Shown in pieces: positions 10,397 to 21,514 of a stretch of 64,000 bases of DNA. Under the pieces are notes generated by a model that did not search any database, was not told the DNA's origin, and saw only the letters and a list, made by a program, of their open reading frames with translations. Every line of letters begins with the position of its first letter. Positions within the stretch are counted from its first letter, which is position 1. A program made the translations under genes and the position numbers. Origin of the DNA: Treponema sp. (GTDB lineage Bacteria; Spirochaetota; Spirochaetia; Treponematales; Treponemataceae); assembly GCA_022010055.1 (NCBI GenBank), contig CP091737.1:248001-312000 (forward strand), given 5' to 3'.

Positions 10397-11759
10397 ATGC
10401 TTAGGCGAAAAGTAGATGATTATTTGATTCAGTGGAAAAACAATCCAGACAGGCTCCCTCTTGTAATAAAAGGTGCAAGGCAAATCGGAAAAACCTTTTC
10501 TGTAAGGAATTTTGCAAAGTCTTACAAGAACTATATCGAAATCAATTTTATTACAGATCCGCAGTTTAAAACGGTTTTTAAAAATGGATATTCACCGGAA
10601 TCTATAATAAGGGAAATCACTTTTTTAAGGCCAGACTGGAATTTTATACCAAATGAAACATTGATTCTTTTTGATGAAATTCAGGTTTTCCCTGACTGCA
10701 CTACGAGCCTTAAGTTTTTTAAGATTGACGGCAGATATGATGTAATCTGCTCTGGTTCACTTTTGGGCATCAATTACAATCAAATTACTTCTGTCAGTGT
10801 AGGTTATAAAACTGATTATGAAATGTATTCACTGGATTTTGAAGAATTCCTTTGGGCGAAAGGTTATAAGCAGGAACAAATAGACAGCATTCTGGAACAC
10901 ATGATAAATCAGACTCCTTTTGGCGAACTTGAATACAATGTATGGATGGAAAACTTTATGGAATACACAACTTTGGGTGGAATGCCTAAGGTTGTAGATA
11001 TGTTCATCACCAATAAAAATTATTCTGGTACATTGCAGGAACAGCGGCAGATTTTGAAATCTTACGAAGATGACATTACAAAATATGCATTCGGGCTTGA
11101 TAAGGCTAAGCTTAAGAATGTTTATAATCATATTTCGGTTTTTCTTGCAAAAGAAAACAAGCGTTACCAAATTACAAAAGTTGCTCCTGGCGCTAGAAAC
11201 AGAGAATACATTGGGACAATAGACTGGCTGAATGATGCTGGAATCATTAATATCTGTTATTGTCTTGAAAGTCCGGAGCTTCCACTTAAGGGAAATTACA
11301 AACCGAATGATTATAAGATTTATTGGCGTGATACAGGTCTTTTAATTGCCTCTCTTGATGAAGAGGCTCAGATTGATTTCAGGCAGAATAGAAACTTTAA
11401 TACCTATAAAGGCGCAATCTATGAAAATATAATAGCAGATGCTTTTGTAAAACAGGGGTATGGTCTTTATTATTTTAAGAATGAAAAATCAACTTTGGAG
11501 ATGGATTTTTTTGTGAGGGATATGAGAGGTTTGATTCCTGTAGAAGTTAAAGCCAGCGACAATGCAACAAAATCACTTTGTAATTTGATTGAGAAAGAAA
11601 AATATGCGGATATTCATTATGGAATAAAACTTTGCAAAAAAAACATTGGATTCAATGGTAAGTTTTTATACATTTCCTTATTTCTGCTGCTTTATGCTAA
11701 AAAAATATCTACAGAATTTTGATAAAACCCATTATTGTAACCAGGAGGAATCCAAATGA
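10397..11759 (+). CDS. AAA ATPase with DUF4143 domain, frameshifted near 3' end
   Basis: Member of the AAA_14/DUF4143 family: N-terminal Walker A GARQIGKT, Walker B LILFDEIQ, SGSLLG sensor-like block, and a C-terminal DUF4143 region with a nuclease-like strand (EMDFFVRD...IPVEVKAS). These proteins are frequent in bacteroidal and spirochaete genomes; their function is unclear. I prefer the start at 10397 (MLRRKVDDYL), which matches the family better than 10337. The frame read to 11722 ends abnormally; from a T5 run at about 11661 the next frame gives the usual tail (FYTFPYFCCFMLKKYL) and stops at 11759, overlapping the hsdR ATG. One indel is implied. Confidence 0.8.
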
Positions 11760-14700
11760 CAAAATCAGCTCACCCTGAACGCGAGACTCAAAACCGCATT
11801 GTTACATTCTTTCAAAAAGAACTGGGCTATGAATATCTGGGCAATCTGTCGGAAGATCAAAACTACAACATTCGCTGGGGTGACTGGAAGAAATTTTTGT
11901 ATGATTCGGGATTCTCGGTTGATTTTGTTGATGCAATACAAACAAAGTTTGCTCAGATTCTTTCGGACTTTTCCCAATCTCCATACCACACAAACAAAGA
12001 AGTTTACCGCATTCTAAAATATGGTCTTAAACTTGCAGAGCATCCTGGAGAATCTCCAAAGACGGTTTATTTTATAAATTGGGAAGAACCGGAGAAAAAT
12101 AATTTTTACATTGCGGAAGAAGTAACCGTAAACGGTAATGTCGAAAAACGTCCTGACATCGTTCTTTATATAAACGGTATTGCAGTTGCGGTAATGGAAT
12201 TAAAAAAAAGTACTGTAAGTGTTGCAGACGGCATCCGCCAGAATGTTACAAATCAGCGCGAACAGTTTATTCAACGATTTTTCTCCACTGTTCAGATTTG
12301 TGCCGCCGCAAATGACAGCGAGGGCTTGCGATATGGGACAAGCGGAACTACAGAAAAATATTATCTTGAATGGAAGGAAGATAATTTTACAGACCAGCTG
12401 CAGGATAAAGATGATTTAGATAAAGAGATTGAAGCCGCCTGCTCAAAACATTTGAACCTGCTCGAAAAGCAGTGCTACAGAATTTTTCAGAAAGAACGTC
12501 TTTTGGACATAATTCATAACTTTATCATCTATGATTCCGGTATTAAAAAGGTCTGCCGTTATAATCAGTTCTATGCTATCAAGCGCTGCCAGAAAAGGCT
12601 TGCCAGAAATCAAGGCGGTATTGTCTGGCATACCCAGGGATCTGGAAAATCTCTTACAATGGTCTGGCTTACAAAATGGATTTTGGAAAATATAACAGGA
12701 GCCAGAGTACTTATCATCACCGACCGCGAAGAACTTGATGACCAGATAGAAAAGATTTTCACCGGAGTTGATTTACAGATCGCCCGATCAAAAAGCAGTG
12801 ATGACCTTTTGAATCTGCTCAATAATTATGATTCACGCCTTATGTGTTCTCTTATTCATAAATTTGGCAGAAAAACTGGCGAAGTAAGCGACCTGGATTA
12901 CGAAAAATATGTAGAAGAACTTAAGAAAACTATTCCTGTTGGTTTTAGTGTAAAAGATAAGGTATTTGTTTTTGTTGATGAATGTCATCGAACTAATTCG
13001 GGAAAACTTCATCTTGCCATGAAATCTATTATGCCGGATTCTGTATTCATAGGTTTTACAGGAACTCCTTTACTTAAAGTAGATAAAGAGCAAAAGACAA
13101 CTGCTACCTTATTCGGTGGTTTCATCCATACATACAAATTTGATCAGGCAGTTCGAGATGGAGTTGTTCTTGATTTGCGTTATGAAGCAAGAAATGTTCC
13201 GCAGAAAGTAAGCAGCAAAGATAAATTGATGCCTGGTTTGAAGCAAAAACAAAAGGTCTTATGCCAAAAGCGGCGGCGGTCTTAAAAGAAAAATGGGCAA
13301 CATTGCAGCAGCTTTACAGTTCAAAAGACCGTCTTGAAAAAATTGCTTTGGATATAATTTTTGATTTTGAAACAAAACAACGCCTGTGCGATGGCAGGGG
13401 AAATGCGCTCCTGGTTGCAGGAAGTATTGCAGAAGCCTGTCGTTATTATGAAATTTTTCAGGAAAAGAATTTTAAGAACTGCGCAATTGTTTCTTCATAT
13501 AAGCCTAATCGTGGCGAGCTTAGAACAGATTTTTCAAGTACAACAGAAGATTCAGAAAACTGGAAAAAACAGAAAGCATATCTAAAAATGTTAGGCTACG
13601 ACCCGGATGTTTCTGTTGAAGATGATGATTTTTATAAAAAGATTGAAGCCTTTGAAAAACGTGTAAAAGATATGTTTGTAGATGAACCAGCAAACATGCA
13701 GCTTTTAATCGTTGTAGATAAATTGCTTACAGGTTTCGATGCTCCTCCTTGCACGTACCTTTATATTGATAAGCCAATGCACGACCATAGCTTGTTTCAG
13801 GCAATTTGTCGCGTAAATCGTCTGGATGGAGATGATAAAGAGTTTGGTTATGTAGTTGATTACAAGGAGCTCTTGGAGATTTAAAAGACGCAGTTAATTC
13901 CTACACAGGAAATGCTTTAAGTGGATTTGATGAAGAAGATATTTCTGGTCTTTTGAAAAATAAACTTGAAGAAGGTAAGAAACGTTTTGAATTCTTAATA
14001 CAGGAACTTGAAACATTGACTGATGATGTTGAATACCCTCGTGATCAGCTTGCCTTCAAACATTTCTTCTGTGGTGAAAGTGGAACTGTAGATCCTGATA
14101 ATGACGATGATTTTGCAAAACTCAGAAGCAAAATGTACAAACTTGTTTCAAGTCTTGCCAGAGCTTATGCAGATTTAAAGCCTGCTTTTGATGATGTTGG
14201 TTATTCAAAAGAAGAGCAGGAAAAATACAACAGGCTTGTAAAAGAATATATCGACTTAAAAGATGAAATCGGACTTTCTAGCGGCGACTTTATTGATCTT
14301 AAGCAATATGACAGTGCAATGCGTCATCTTATTGACAATTATATTTCTGCTTCTGATTCTGAAAAACTTGGAGACATGGAAAACTTTACTCTTCTTGCTT
14401 ATATTCAGAAAAAGCAGGAAGAAGATTTGAAAAACGGCAATTCTGGATCTGATAACAAACATAAGTCTGCGCAACAAAACGTTGCAGAAACAATTGAAAA
14501 TAATATCCGCAGAAAAATTATAGAAAAGACTCCTGTTAATCCAAAGTATTATCAGAAAATGTCGGAACTGTTCCAGACTTTGATTGATGAAAGAAAAGAA
14601 GAAGTTGCATCATATAAGGAAATGCTGGAAAAATATGCAGGACTTGTAATTCAGGTAGAAAATCCAGAACAAAATAATTCTCATCCAGAATCAATCCGTA

Positions 14701-14945
14701 CAAGTCTGGCTCTTTGCGCTTTATATGATAATTTTGGCGAAGATGAAGAATATGCTTTAGCCTTGCATAAAGCGGTTCTTGATACAAAGCAGGATCACTT
14801 TAGAGGTGACTTAATTAAAGAGAGACAGATTAAAGGCGGAATTTATCGTGTTGTGCAGAAGTTTATGAAGGAAGCAGAGCGCGATGAGCAGATGGCTACT
14901 GTTGAAAAAATATACGAAATTGTAAAAGAACAGGCAGAATACTGA
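11756..14945 (+). CDS. hsdR: Type I restriction endonuclease subunit (HsdR), two frame breaks
   Basis: Motor and nuclease subunit of the type I system. N-terminal nuclease core RPDIVLYINGIAVAVMELKKS (near residue 140-165); Walker A HTQGSGKSLTMVW; DEAD-type box VFVDECHRT; motif III FIGFTGTPLL; helicase C-terminal motifs VVDKLLTGFDAP and QAICRVNR; then the long helical C-terminal domain. Frames change at about 13227 (in GATAAATTGATG; corrected reading KIDAWFEAKTKGL) and about 13873 (corrected reading DYKELLGDLKDAVN). Joined length is about 1060 residues, normal for the family. AGGAGG lies just upstream. Two single-base indels could abolish restriction, or could be sequence errors. Confidence 0.9.
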
Positions 14946-15647
14946 TGAATATTAATATAAGCGGAATTGATGTTCAAATAAATAAAAAGAATATCAAGAA
15001 TATGCATTTATCAGTAAAGCCTCCTCTTGGCAATGTTGTTGTGTCTGCACCTCTCCTAATGAGCCAGAAGTCCATAGAAAATTTTGTGCGTCTGAATTTT
15101 GGCTGGATAAAAAAACAGCAGGAAAAATTTACAAATCAGCCAAGAATGACAGCCCGTCAATATGTGAGCGGTGAAACTTATTACATTTGGGGTAAACAGC
15201 TTTTTTTGGAATTTAAGCCTTCTCAAAAACGATCTTTTAAGATTGATGGAAATAAAATTATTCTGGAAATGAAAGCAGAATCTTCTGCAGAGCAAAGAGA
15301 GCGCTTTATTCGTGAAGAGTTTAGAAAGATTTTTAATTGAACAATTAAACAGACTTATTCCCAAATGGGAAGAAAGAACAGGTCTTTATTGCGATTCTTT
15401 CAAAACAAAATATATGCTTACCCGCTGGGGAACTTGTAATTCAAAGGCAAAACGTATCTGGATAAATTTACAGATGGTCGAAAAACCTCTGGAATGTCTT
15501 GAATATATTATTTTACATGAACTGACTCATTTGAAAGTTCCCAATCATGGCAAAGACTTTATTGCAAATATGGACAAATATATGCCTGGCTGGAAAGACA
15601 GAAAGAATTTATTAAACGAACAAATATTAGATAGTTATAAGGAATGA
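14945..15647 (+). CDS. YgjP-type metal-dependent hydrolase (M48-like), frameshifted
   Basis: DUF45/YgjP family, usually last in type I operons. The zinc motif is LHELTHLKVPNHGKDF (HExxH with a downstream His), near 15515-15560; the family ending with a tryptophan-rich MPGWKDRK block is present. The frame starting at 14945 (ATG overlapping the hsdR TGA) stops at 15340. The second part, from about 15335, is in another frame and completes the protein, with the slip in GATTTTTAATTG. Total about 233 residues, normal for the family. It is presumably an accessory peptidase/hydrolase; its link to restriction is by neighbourhood only. Confidence 0.82.
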
Positions 15648-15675
15648 TATCTAACAACACCTAGCGTCTTATTAC

Positions 15676-15703
15676 AAAGCCTTGCAATTGCAGGCTTTTT
15701 TTA
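15676..15703 (+). terminator. Rho-independent terminator after the type I operon
   Basis: AAGCCT, loop TGCAATTGC, AGGCTT followed by seven T. Lies 30 bp after the YgjP-type gene and closes the plus-strand island. Confidence 0.8.
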
Positions 15704-15727
15704 TATTAAACTAACAGTTTATATCTT

Positions 15728-16169
15728 TTATTTATGGACTAAATCGTACTCTTTCATGATGTTGTAGACGCTTGCAGGGCGGACAAAGGCTACATTTTCG
15801 TCAATCATCTGCCAGGCAAGGTAGCGGTAGCCGTACAGGAAGTTCTTGTGGGTAAGGACATATTTTACAACAGCCGTTCTTTCTTCAGGTGTGTACCAGT
15901 TCAATTTCGGCTATCACTTCGTCCTTCTTTTTGAGCTTTGTTTCAAGCTCTTCGATTTTGCGCCGCTGTGCTTTTTCTGTGATGTCAGGCCTGTGACGGT
16001 CAAAAATCATTGCTGCGTTTTCTAGGAATTACTTCTTCCAGTTGAGGAGCATATCCGGATGGACATTATTTTCCTGGGCAACGTCACTGACTGCCTTTCC
16101 ATCCTGAATAACTGCCATTACCATTTTCAGCTTTTCTTCCGAGCTGAGCTTTCTTCTTGTTCTTCCCAT
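15728..16169 (-). pseudogene. IS3-family transposase remnant (OrfA plus start of OrfB)
   Basis: Reading leftwards from 16169: MGRTRRKLSSEEKLKMVMAV and DVAQENNVHP form the OrfA helix-turn-helix. A stop then follows LLNWKK, coding resumes (EELETKLKKKDE, the leucine-zipper part), a further frame change occurs, and the segment TPEERTAVVKYVLTHKNFLYGYRYLAWQ belongs to OrfB. The chain stops at 15728 without the DDE catalytic core. Internal stop, frameshift and missing catalytic domain make this non-functional. It borders the broken SIR2-like gene, which it apparently interrupted. Confidence 0.75.
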
Positions 16170-16238
16170 AAGATGTCTTCCTTTTGTTATTATACACCTT
16201 ATTAGCTTTCCTGTTTTAGTCCAAGTTGCGGTTAGGCA

Positions 16239-16712
16239 TTACACAAACTTTGAATGTTGAAAGTCACCATGTATTTTTAAATATTTATTATATAGCTTTG
16301 AATTTATAAGTTCAGAATCGTCTGCTATTACATCATACATTTCTAAACTTGACTGTATGTAATTTTGCAACATGTTATCCCAATTAGTAGAAATCAGGTA
16401 TGTAGGTCTTGTCTTTAATAATTCATTATAAAAAGATTGATCTGCAGTTGTTTCTGGAAAAAGAGATTTTACTGTTTCTTTTAATTTTTCATATCTATAT
16501 TTATTTTCATATTTTTGAGCAACTTTTAATGCATCATTAGTAAAACAAAAATGAAGCTCATTTTTTAATTTTTGAGTAACTCCAGACCAAACCAGATAAT
16601 TTGAATTTACATGTTTAGAAACCCTGGCACCCATAAATATTGTGAAATTTTCATTTATTATTGAATCATGCAATTCATTGATTGCTTCATTAATCGAAAT
16701 ACTTTTTTCCAT
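16239..16712 (-). pseudogene. SIR2-like domain protein, truncated at its C-terminus
   Basis: N-terminal ~157 residues of a SIR2-family protein. The nucleotide-binding signature appears as FTIFMGARVSKHV with a following LVWSGV; a second family block reads YLISTNWDNMLQ; and KIHGDF carries the catalytic-type His. SIR2 domains in bacteria often act as NAD-consuming effectors of phage defence. The sequence stops at 16239 where the IS3 remnant's end begins, so the rest of the gene is lost. Start chosen at 16712 (MEKSISINEAIN). Confidence 0.65.
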
Positions 16713-16953
16713 GTCCTTTTCCGCACTATAATAAAAAAAAATTTCTAATTTCACTACAAAACCGCCGAAGTCTGAAGTTTTATACGATAACATACTTAAT
16801 ATAGTTTTTCTCAGAAAAACACATTTTTTACTTAATGTTTTTCCTCAACAGCAGAGGTCGGAACTGTAGTATCTTTCCGTTCAAAATTCTGTTTTTTTGA
16901 ACAAAGTTTTCCAAAATCGCAATACTAACGATGGCTAGTTTCTACAAAAATGG

Positions 16954-16984
16954 CCGCCGGGTTTTAGCCCGAAAAACCCGGCGG
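16954..16984 (-). terminator. GC-rich hairpin, likely terminator of the VWA operon
   Basis: A perfect 12-bp stem (CCGCCGGGTTTT / AAAACCCGGCGG) with a 7-base loop in otherwise AT-rich DNA. On the minus strand it is followed by CCATTTTTG, so it would serve the operon ending at 17029. The surrounding interval 16800-17028 holds no gene that I can see. Confidence 0.55.
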
Positions 16985-17028
16985 TCGCTGCTCAACTTCG
17001 TGATTATTTTAAGTAAAATCAGATTGCC

Positions 17029-19086
17029 TTATGCATTTGCTAATGAGTTATGAGTTCTAATTTCATGAATCTGTTCTACAAGATGTCTGTTAGCTTGAGG
17101 ATTGTTTACATCATAAACCCAGTTATGATTAAAGCAATTTATTGCTGCATTGTTTCCAGAACTTCCAATTACCAAACTATGGAAGTTTGTATTATTCTCT
17201 TGGGCTGACTTTATTTGAGCTTTATGTCGTTATCTAATGTCTGCATTACAAAGTCAGATATCATCAGAACATCAGCATTTTTCCATTTGTTTTCTGAAAG
17301 CATTTTTACAGCATGTTTAAGAGCTGGTGTTGCATCTGTTCCACCATGAAATGACATTCTAAGGAATTGAACTAGCCTACCAATTGGGTTAGCTGAAAAA
17401 TCTGTAAGATCAAGAGTTTCAATGCTTGTTGAGAATGAAATCAGGTAGCACTTTCTTTCTTCCTCAATAGCAATCTTTGAGAGTGCAAAGGTTATAGTCT
17501 TTGCAATATTCTCAGGAGTTCCATGCATAGAACCGCTTGTATCAACGCAGATAATTATTGGACCTTTGGGCTCTTGCTTTCTATAGTTGTTTCCTCTTTT
17601 TCTTTTGATTCTTCTTGTTCTTCTTCCATTCGCTGATAGTCATACGATAAGAGCTGTTTCTGAGCAAACTTCAATTGAAACAGTTTCTTTGCAGCCGGAT
17701 TATTCATTAAAGATAATTCACTTGGTAAAACAGAGGAAATATCATTGGAAAAACGAAGACCATTTATTTCACCTTTATATGCATGTTTAGGCTGCCAACC
17801 GGATTTTATAACTACTTTATCGCGTAACTCTTTTTCATAAGAGATTTGTGCACGAGTTTGTTTCCCTAAAAGGTCAGATAATTCCTTTAAGGATTCATCA
17901 TGCTCAAGTAACTTTGCAAAAGTGTCTAGAATTTCAAATCCACTAGTTTCAAAAGTTCCTTCGCTTAAATCCCATAATCGTCCGAGATTTTTGATAAAAG
18001 GCAACAGAAGACTTTCAAGTTTCATAAATTTATAGATTTTTTTGAATAAAGCTTTTTCTAAAAAAATTCTTTTTCGCATTGAATCAATCTGCGCTAGTTC
18101 CCATTTTGATTTTCTATCAACAAGATTTTGCTCTAAATCAAAAATGATATTTCTTTTAAGGATTTCTAGCTTGTCAGCAGATTTCCACTCGAGTAACTCG
18201 ATTTCATCGCCTTTTTCATTCTTAGACTTTACCAACTTGGCCTCTTTTACGAACTGATTATGATAAAAGTCAAAATTTACAGTACTTGCCTCGATAGCTC
18301 CTCTTTTGGAATCACTTACAGATGGAAGTCGTTTATAGTGGTATTCCATCTTTGAAGAGTTTTTTACAAGATCACCTGCAACATCTTCTGCGGTTCGAAG
18401 TTTTTGATGTTCAATAAAAACAGCTTCTTCTCGGAAAGGATCTTCTTTCACTAAGTATTTGTTTACTTTCTCAAGCCATTCAAGAATGTCGGTCTGAATA
18501 TTTTCTGAAAATCCTGCATGCTTTCTTTCATATTCCAAAATATTGTTTTGTGAAGAAATTTCTTTGAGGATTGAAGCTCCGAGTTCTGTATACTTATTCT
18601 TTGGAAAATCAATTCTAACATCTTCTGGGATATTTGGATTTGTATATTCTTCCATTGCATCTACAAACTGCTTCTTTTCAGATTCTGAACCTAAAGCAGA
18701 TGATGTCAGATTTTCAAAGCGTCTTTTCTTCTTCGAATCCTGTCTATAACGTTTTACGTTTGTATTTAAATCATATTCTATCTTGGAAAGATTTGATGAT
18801 ACGGTAGAGAGTATAGAAGTTAAAACTGAATCAGGTAAATCTTCTTCCTGATGTGCAATTTTATTTCTTGTAATACGCATAGCTTCCCACCATACAGGCT
18901 TATTTGGAAAGTGAACATGCTTAATGCATTCTCTGAATTGCTGAACTTTATTTGAATTAGTGCACGAGCTTCTTCAGAGATAGACTGAATATCTTTGATT
19001 CCATCTGGATATTTTTCTATGATAGCTCTAATAGGTGTTAGTGCTTTATGACAATATATACGAGATTGCTTTTCTCTCTTCCCCAT
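17029..19086 (-). CDS. VWA-domain protein (ViaA-like partner of the MoxR ATPase), three frame breaks
   Basis: About 685 residues when frames are joined. N-terminal part reads MGKREKQSRIYCHKALTPIR..; a long helical middle follows (WWEAMRITRNKIAHQEEDLP..); then an acidic stretch and a von Willebrand A domain with the metal-site motif CVDTSGSMHG and a later FHGGTDATPAL block. The protein ends HNSLANA at 17029. Frame changes lie near 18957, 17572 and 17215; each joins without loss of expected sequence, so indels are the likely cause. VWA proteins of this plan work with MoxR/RavA AAA+ ATPases, which are encoded just upstream. Presumably it is the substrate- or target-binding arm of that chaperone-like complex. 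Confidence 0.75.
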
Positions 19087-19090
19087 TTTG

Positions 19091-19374
19091 CTAACCCTTT
19101 TTGTATGCTTTTATTTCATCAATATTATTAAAAATATATGAAGCCATCTCTTGAAGTTCTTTATCTGGAATATCCTCCAAAGAATGAATCAGTCTGTTGT
19201 GTATTCTTTGGAGATTAGATACAAGCTTAAATTCTTTACAATTTGATATAGCTTGGATTGTTATTTGTAACCAGGCTTTCTGTTCTTCAGAAAGGGTAGA
19301 TACATCTGATATTCCATTAGGATACTTTGCTGCAGGATAGAAATTCTATCCTGTATGCTAAGTTCTTTATTCAT
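19091..19374 (-). CDS. Small protein between the MoxR and VWA genes, frameshifted
   Basis: About 94 residues beginning MNKELSIQDRISIL. After one frame slip near 19333 it continues KYPNGISDVSTLSEEQKAW and ends in KAYKKG. The KYPNGISDVSTLSEEQ segment closely resembles KYPDGIKDIQSISEEA at the start of the neighbouring VWA protein, so the two share a short N-terminal module. Stop to next start spacing is 4 bp. Probably a subunit or regulator of the complex; family not recognised. Confidence 0.6.
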
Positions 19375-19384
19375 ATCTCAAATA

Positions 19385-21459
19385 TTAAAATTTTCGCCAA
19401 TCACGAATAACACAAATAGTGTACTCATGATCCTTTGTAGTGTGATCTTGATGGCCACGGTCATCAAATGTCATATACTTTGCAGCAGATTTGTCTTCAG
19501 TTTCAGAATAAGACCAGTATTCCTTGCCATCAAGAGTTTCACCATTTACAGCTTTTAATGATTTATTGATGACATCTCTATTTTCCCAAATCTTTTGTAA
19601 CAGTTCAATTGTTGGAACAATCCAGCCCTTTGAATAATCATCAGCAGCTTTATTGCTGTAATCGATACAGCACTGTTTCATCTCAGTCCATTTCTTACTG
19701 TACTGGTTTACTCCAATAGCATATTTGATTCATCTGAAATACAAACAACTGCAATTACATTTTCTTTCTGTTCATCAGAAAGATTCTTAATTTCTTTTGC
19801 ACTAAAAATACTTCCATCGTTAAGGATTACATCACCAACAGATAATTCTGGTTCAAGGTCATCACTATAATAACGATCCTTTTGCTTGTCCAATTCAACT
19901 TGTTTATCTTCAAGTTCTTTTATTGAGTCATCGATTTTTGAAGTAATACTTGTATTATAGCTCTGGTCTGCAAAAAGGTTTGCTTTGAATGGTACAGCAT
20001 CTTTCGCTTTTTGTTCTTTCAATTTATCAATTTCATTTTTAATGAAATTACTGATTGGAGTATAATTATTTTTTGTAAAAATCTTCTGTAAAGTCGAATG
20101 CGAAATATCAGCAAACTTTTTTGGTTCGATATGAGTTTTTTCTGGATTTTTATTTACTTTAAAATCCCAGTTACAAGTAATAGCATCTCCATTCTTAGAA
20201 AAATTGGAATAAGTTTGGTAGATTTTAGCAGGATTATAAACATCATGATAACCATATCCCCACTGATCATGTTCCCCTTTACCTACAGAGACAAACCATA
20301 TTTCTGAAGTTCCATTTCTTGTACATTCAAAACATTTCTGATTATCGATAGTCACTATTTTATCTGATTCTGGCTCAGTTACTTCTTCAAACCATTCTTC
20401 ATCAATTTTAGTGGTAAATTCTTCAATCTGTTCCTGAATATCTTCTATAGCTGAATCACATGGAATACCATTTTCTTTAAGGCACTTTTCAACAATTTCT
20501 TTTGCTTTCTTCTGTTGTTTTTCAGTTCCCCAGATACAATTTTCAATGAGTGAACAATCCATCAAATCAACTTCATTTCTGTCATTCAAGAAAGCAGATG
20601 TTTTAAGAATGTGGGCTATTTTCTTCCAGCGGCGGTCCCCGACTTCAAAGAGTTCTCCATTCTTTTTATCTTCGTCAGACATTGCATCGTTCAACAAAGT
20701 CATTTCCTTACGAATGGCACTTATAACTTGTTTTGAAACTTCTGAGAGAGTGACTTTATCAATTTCTTTAGACCATTCTTTTAATTCTGTGTTAGAGATG
20801 AGAAGCTTTTTATCTTCATCATTGAGTTTGAATTCTTCATGAGCTGGCTGATCTATCATTTCAAAAAAGTCATCTTCGTTCTTTATGAAATCAACAGGAA
20901 GTCTAAAGATAAAACGGTCATAAAGTGCTTCAAGACCTTTTCCTTTAGCCGGAAGTTCATTTGAAGCAGCAAACAATGCTTTTAAAGGGACATTCATAAC
21001 CTTGCTGCCATTATGAAATTTTCTTTCGTTTACAATAGTAAGAAGGGTATTCAAAATTGCAGGACTTGCTTTCCAGATTTCATCGAGAAAGGCAATATCG
21101 GCTTCAGGAAGCATTCCTTCTGTTAATCTGCGATATTCTTCCTTTTTATTTCCGTTTTCATCAGGAAGCTCTCCATTAAGAGCCTTTAAGGAAATGTTTC
21201 CAAAAACTTCTTCTGGAGTAGTGAACTGATTCAATAAAGTTTCAAAATACTTTACACCATCTTTATTATCTGCTTTGAAAGCTTCTTTTATTCTTCGGGT
21301 TATCATACTTTTTGCACAACCAGGTGCTCCAAGCATGAACATACTTTCTCCGGCCAATGCTGTAAGTAATCCTAATTTTACAGCAGTTTCCTTTTCATAT
21401 AAGCCTGAGCCTAAAACATCTAAAAGTTTCTCAATTCTATCGTGTTTATTTGTTGCCAT
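19385..21459 (-). CDS. MoxR/RavA-type AAA+ ATPase with C-terminal DUF1566-like extension, one frame break
   Basis: AAA+ ATPase of the MoxR group: Walker A MLGAPGCAKSMITRRIK, Walker B IAFLDEIWKA, sensor block FAASNELPAKGKGLEALYDR. The middle (residues ~330-500) and a coiled coil (ELEDKQVELDKQKDRYY) lead into a C-terminal domain, VGDVILNDGSIFSA ... WIVPTIELLQKIW ... EYWSYSETED, which reads like DUF1566/Lcl-type domains. The frame changes once near 19710-19720; the corrected reading (AIGVNQYSKKWTEMKQCC) links the two parts, giving about 690 residues. MoxR ATPases pair with VWA proteins to remodel or activate protein complexes. The DUF1566-like tail is unusual for the group. Confidence 0.8.
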
Positions 21460-21514
21460 AACTTTTTACCTCCGATATAGCATTTATTTATTCACATAAT
21501 ATAGTCACATTTTT

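Noticed and set aside
16709..16793. Longer start of the SIR2-like gene (MLSYKTSDFGGF)
   Set aside because: The extra 27 residues do not resemble the family start; MEKSISINEAIN at 16712 fits better.
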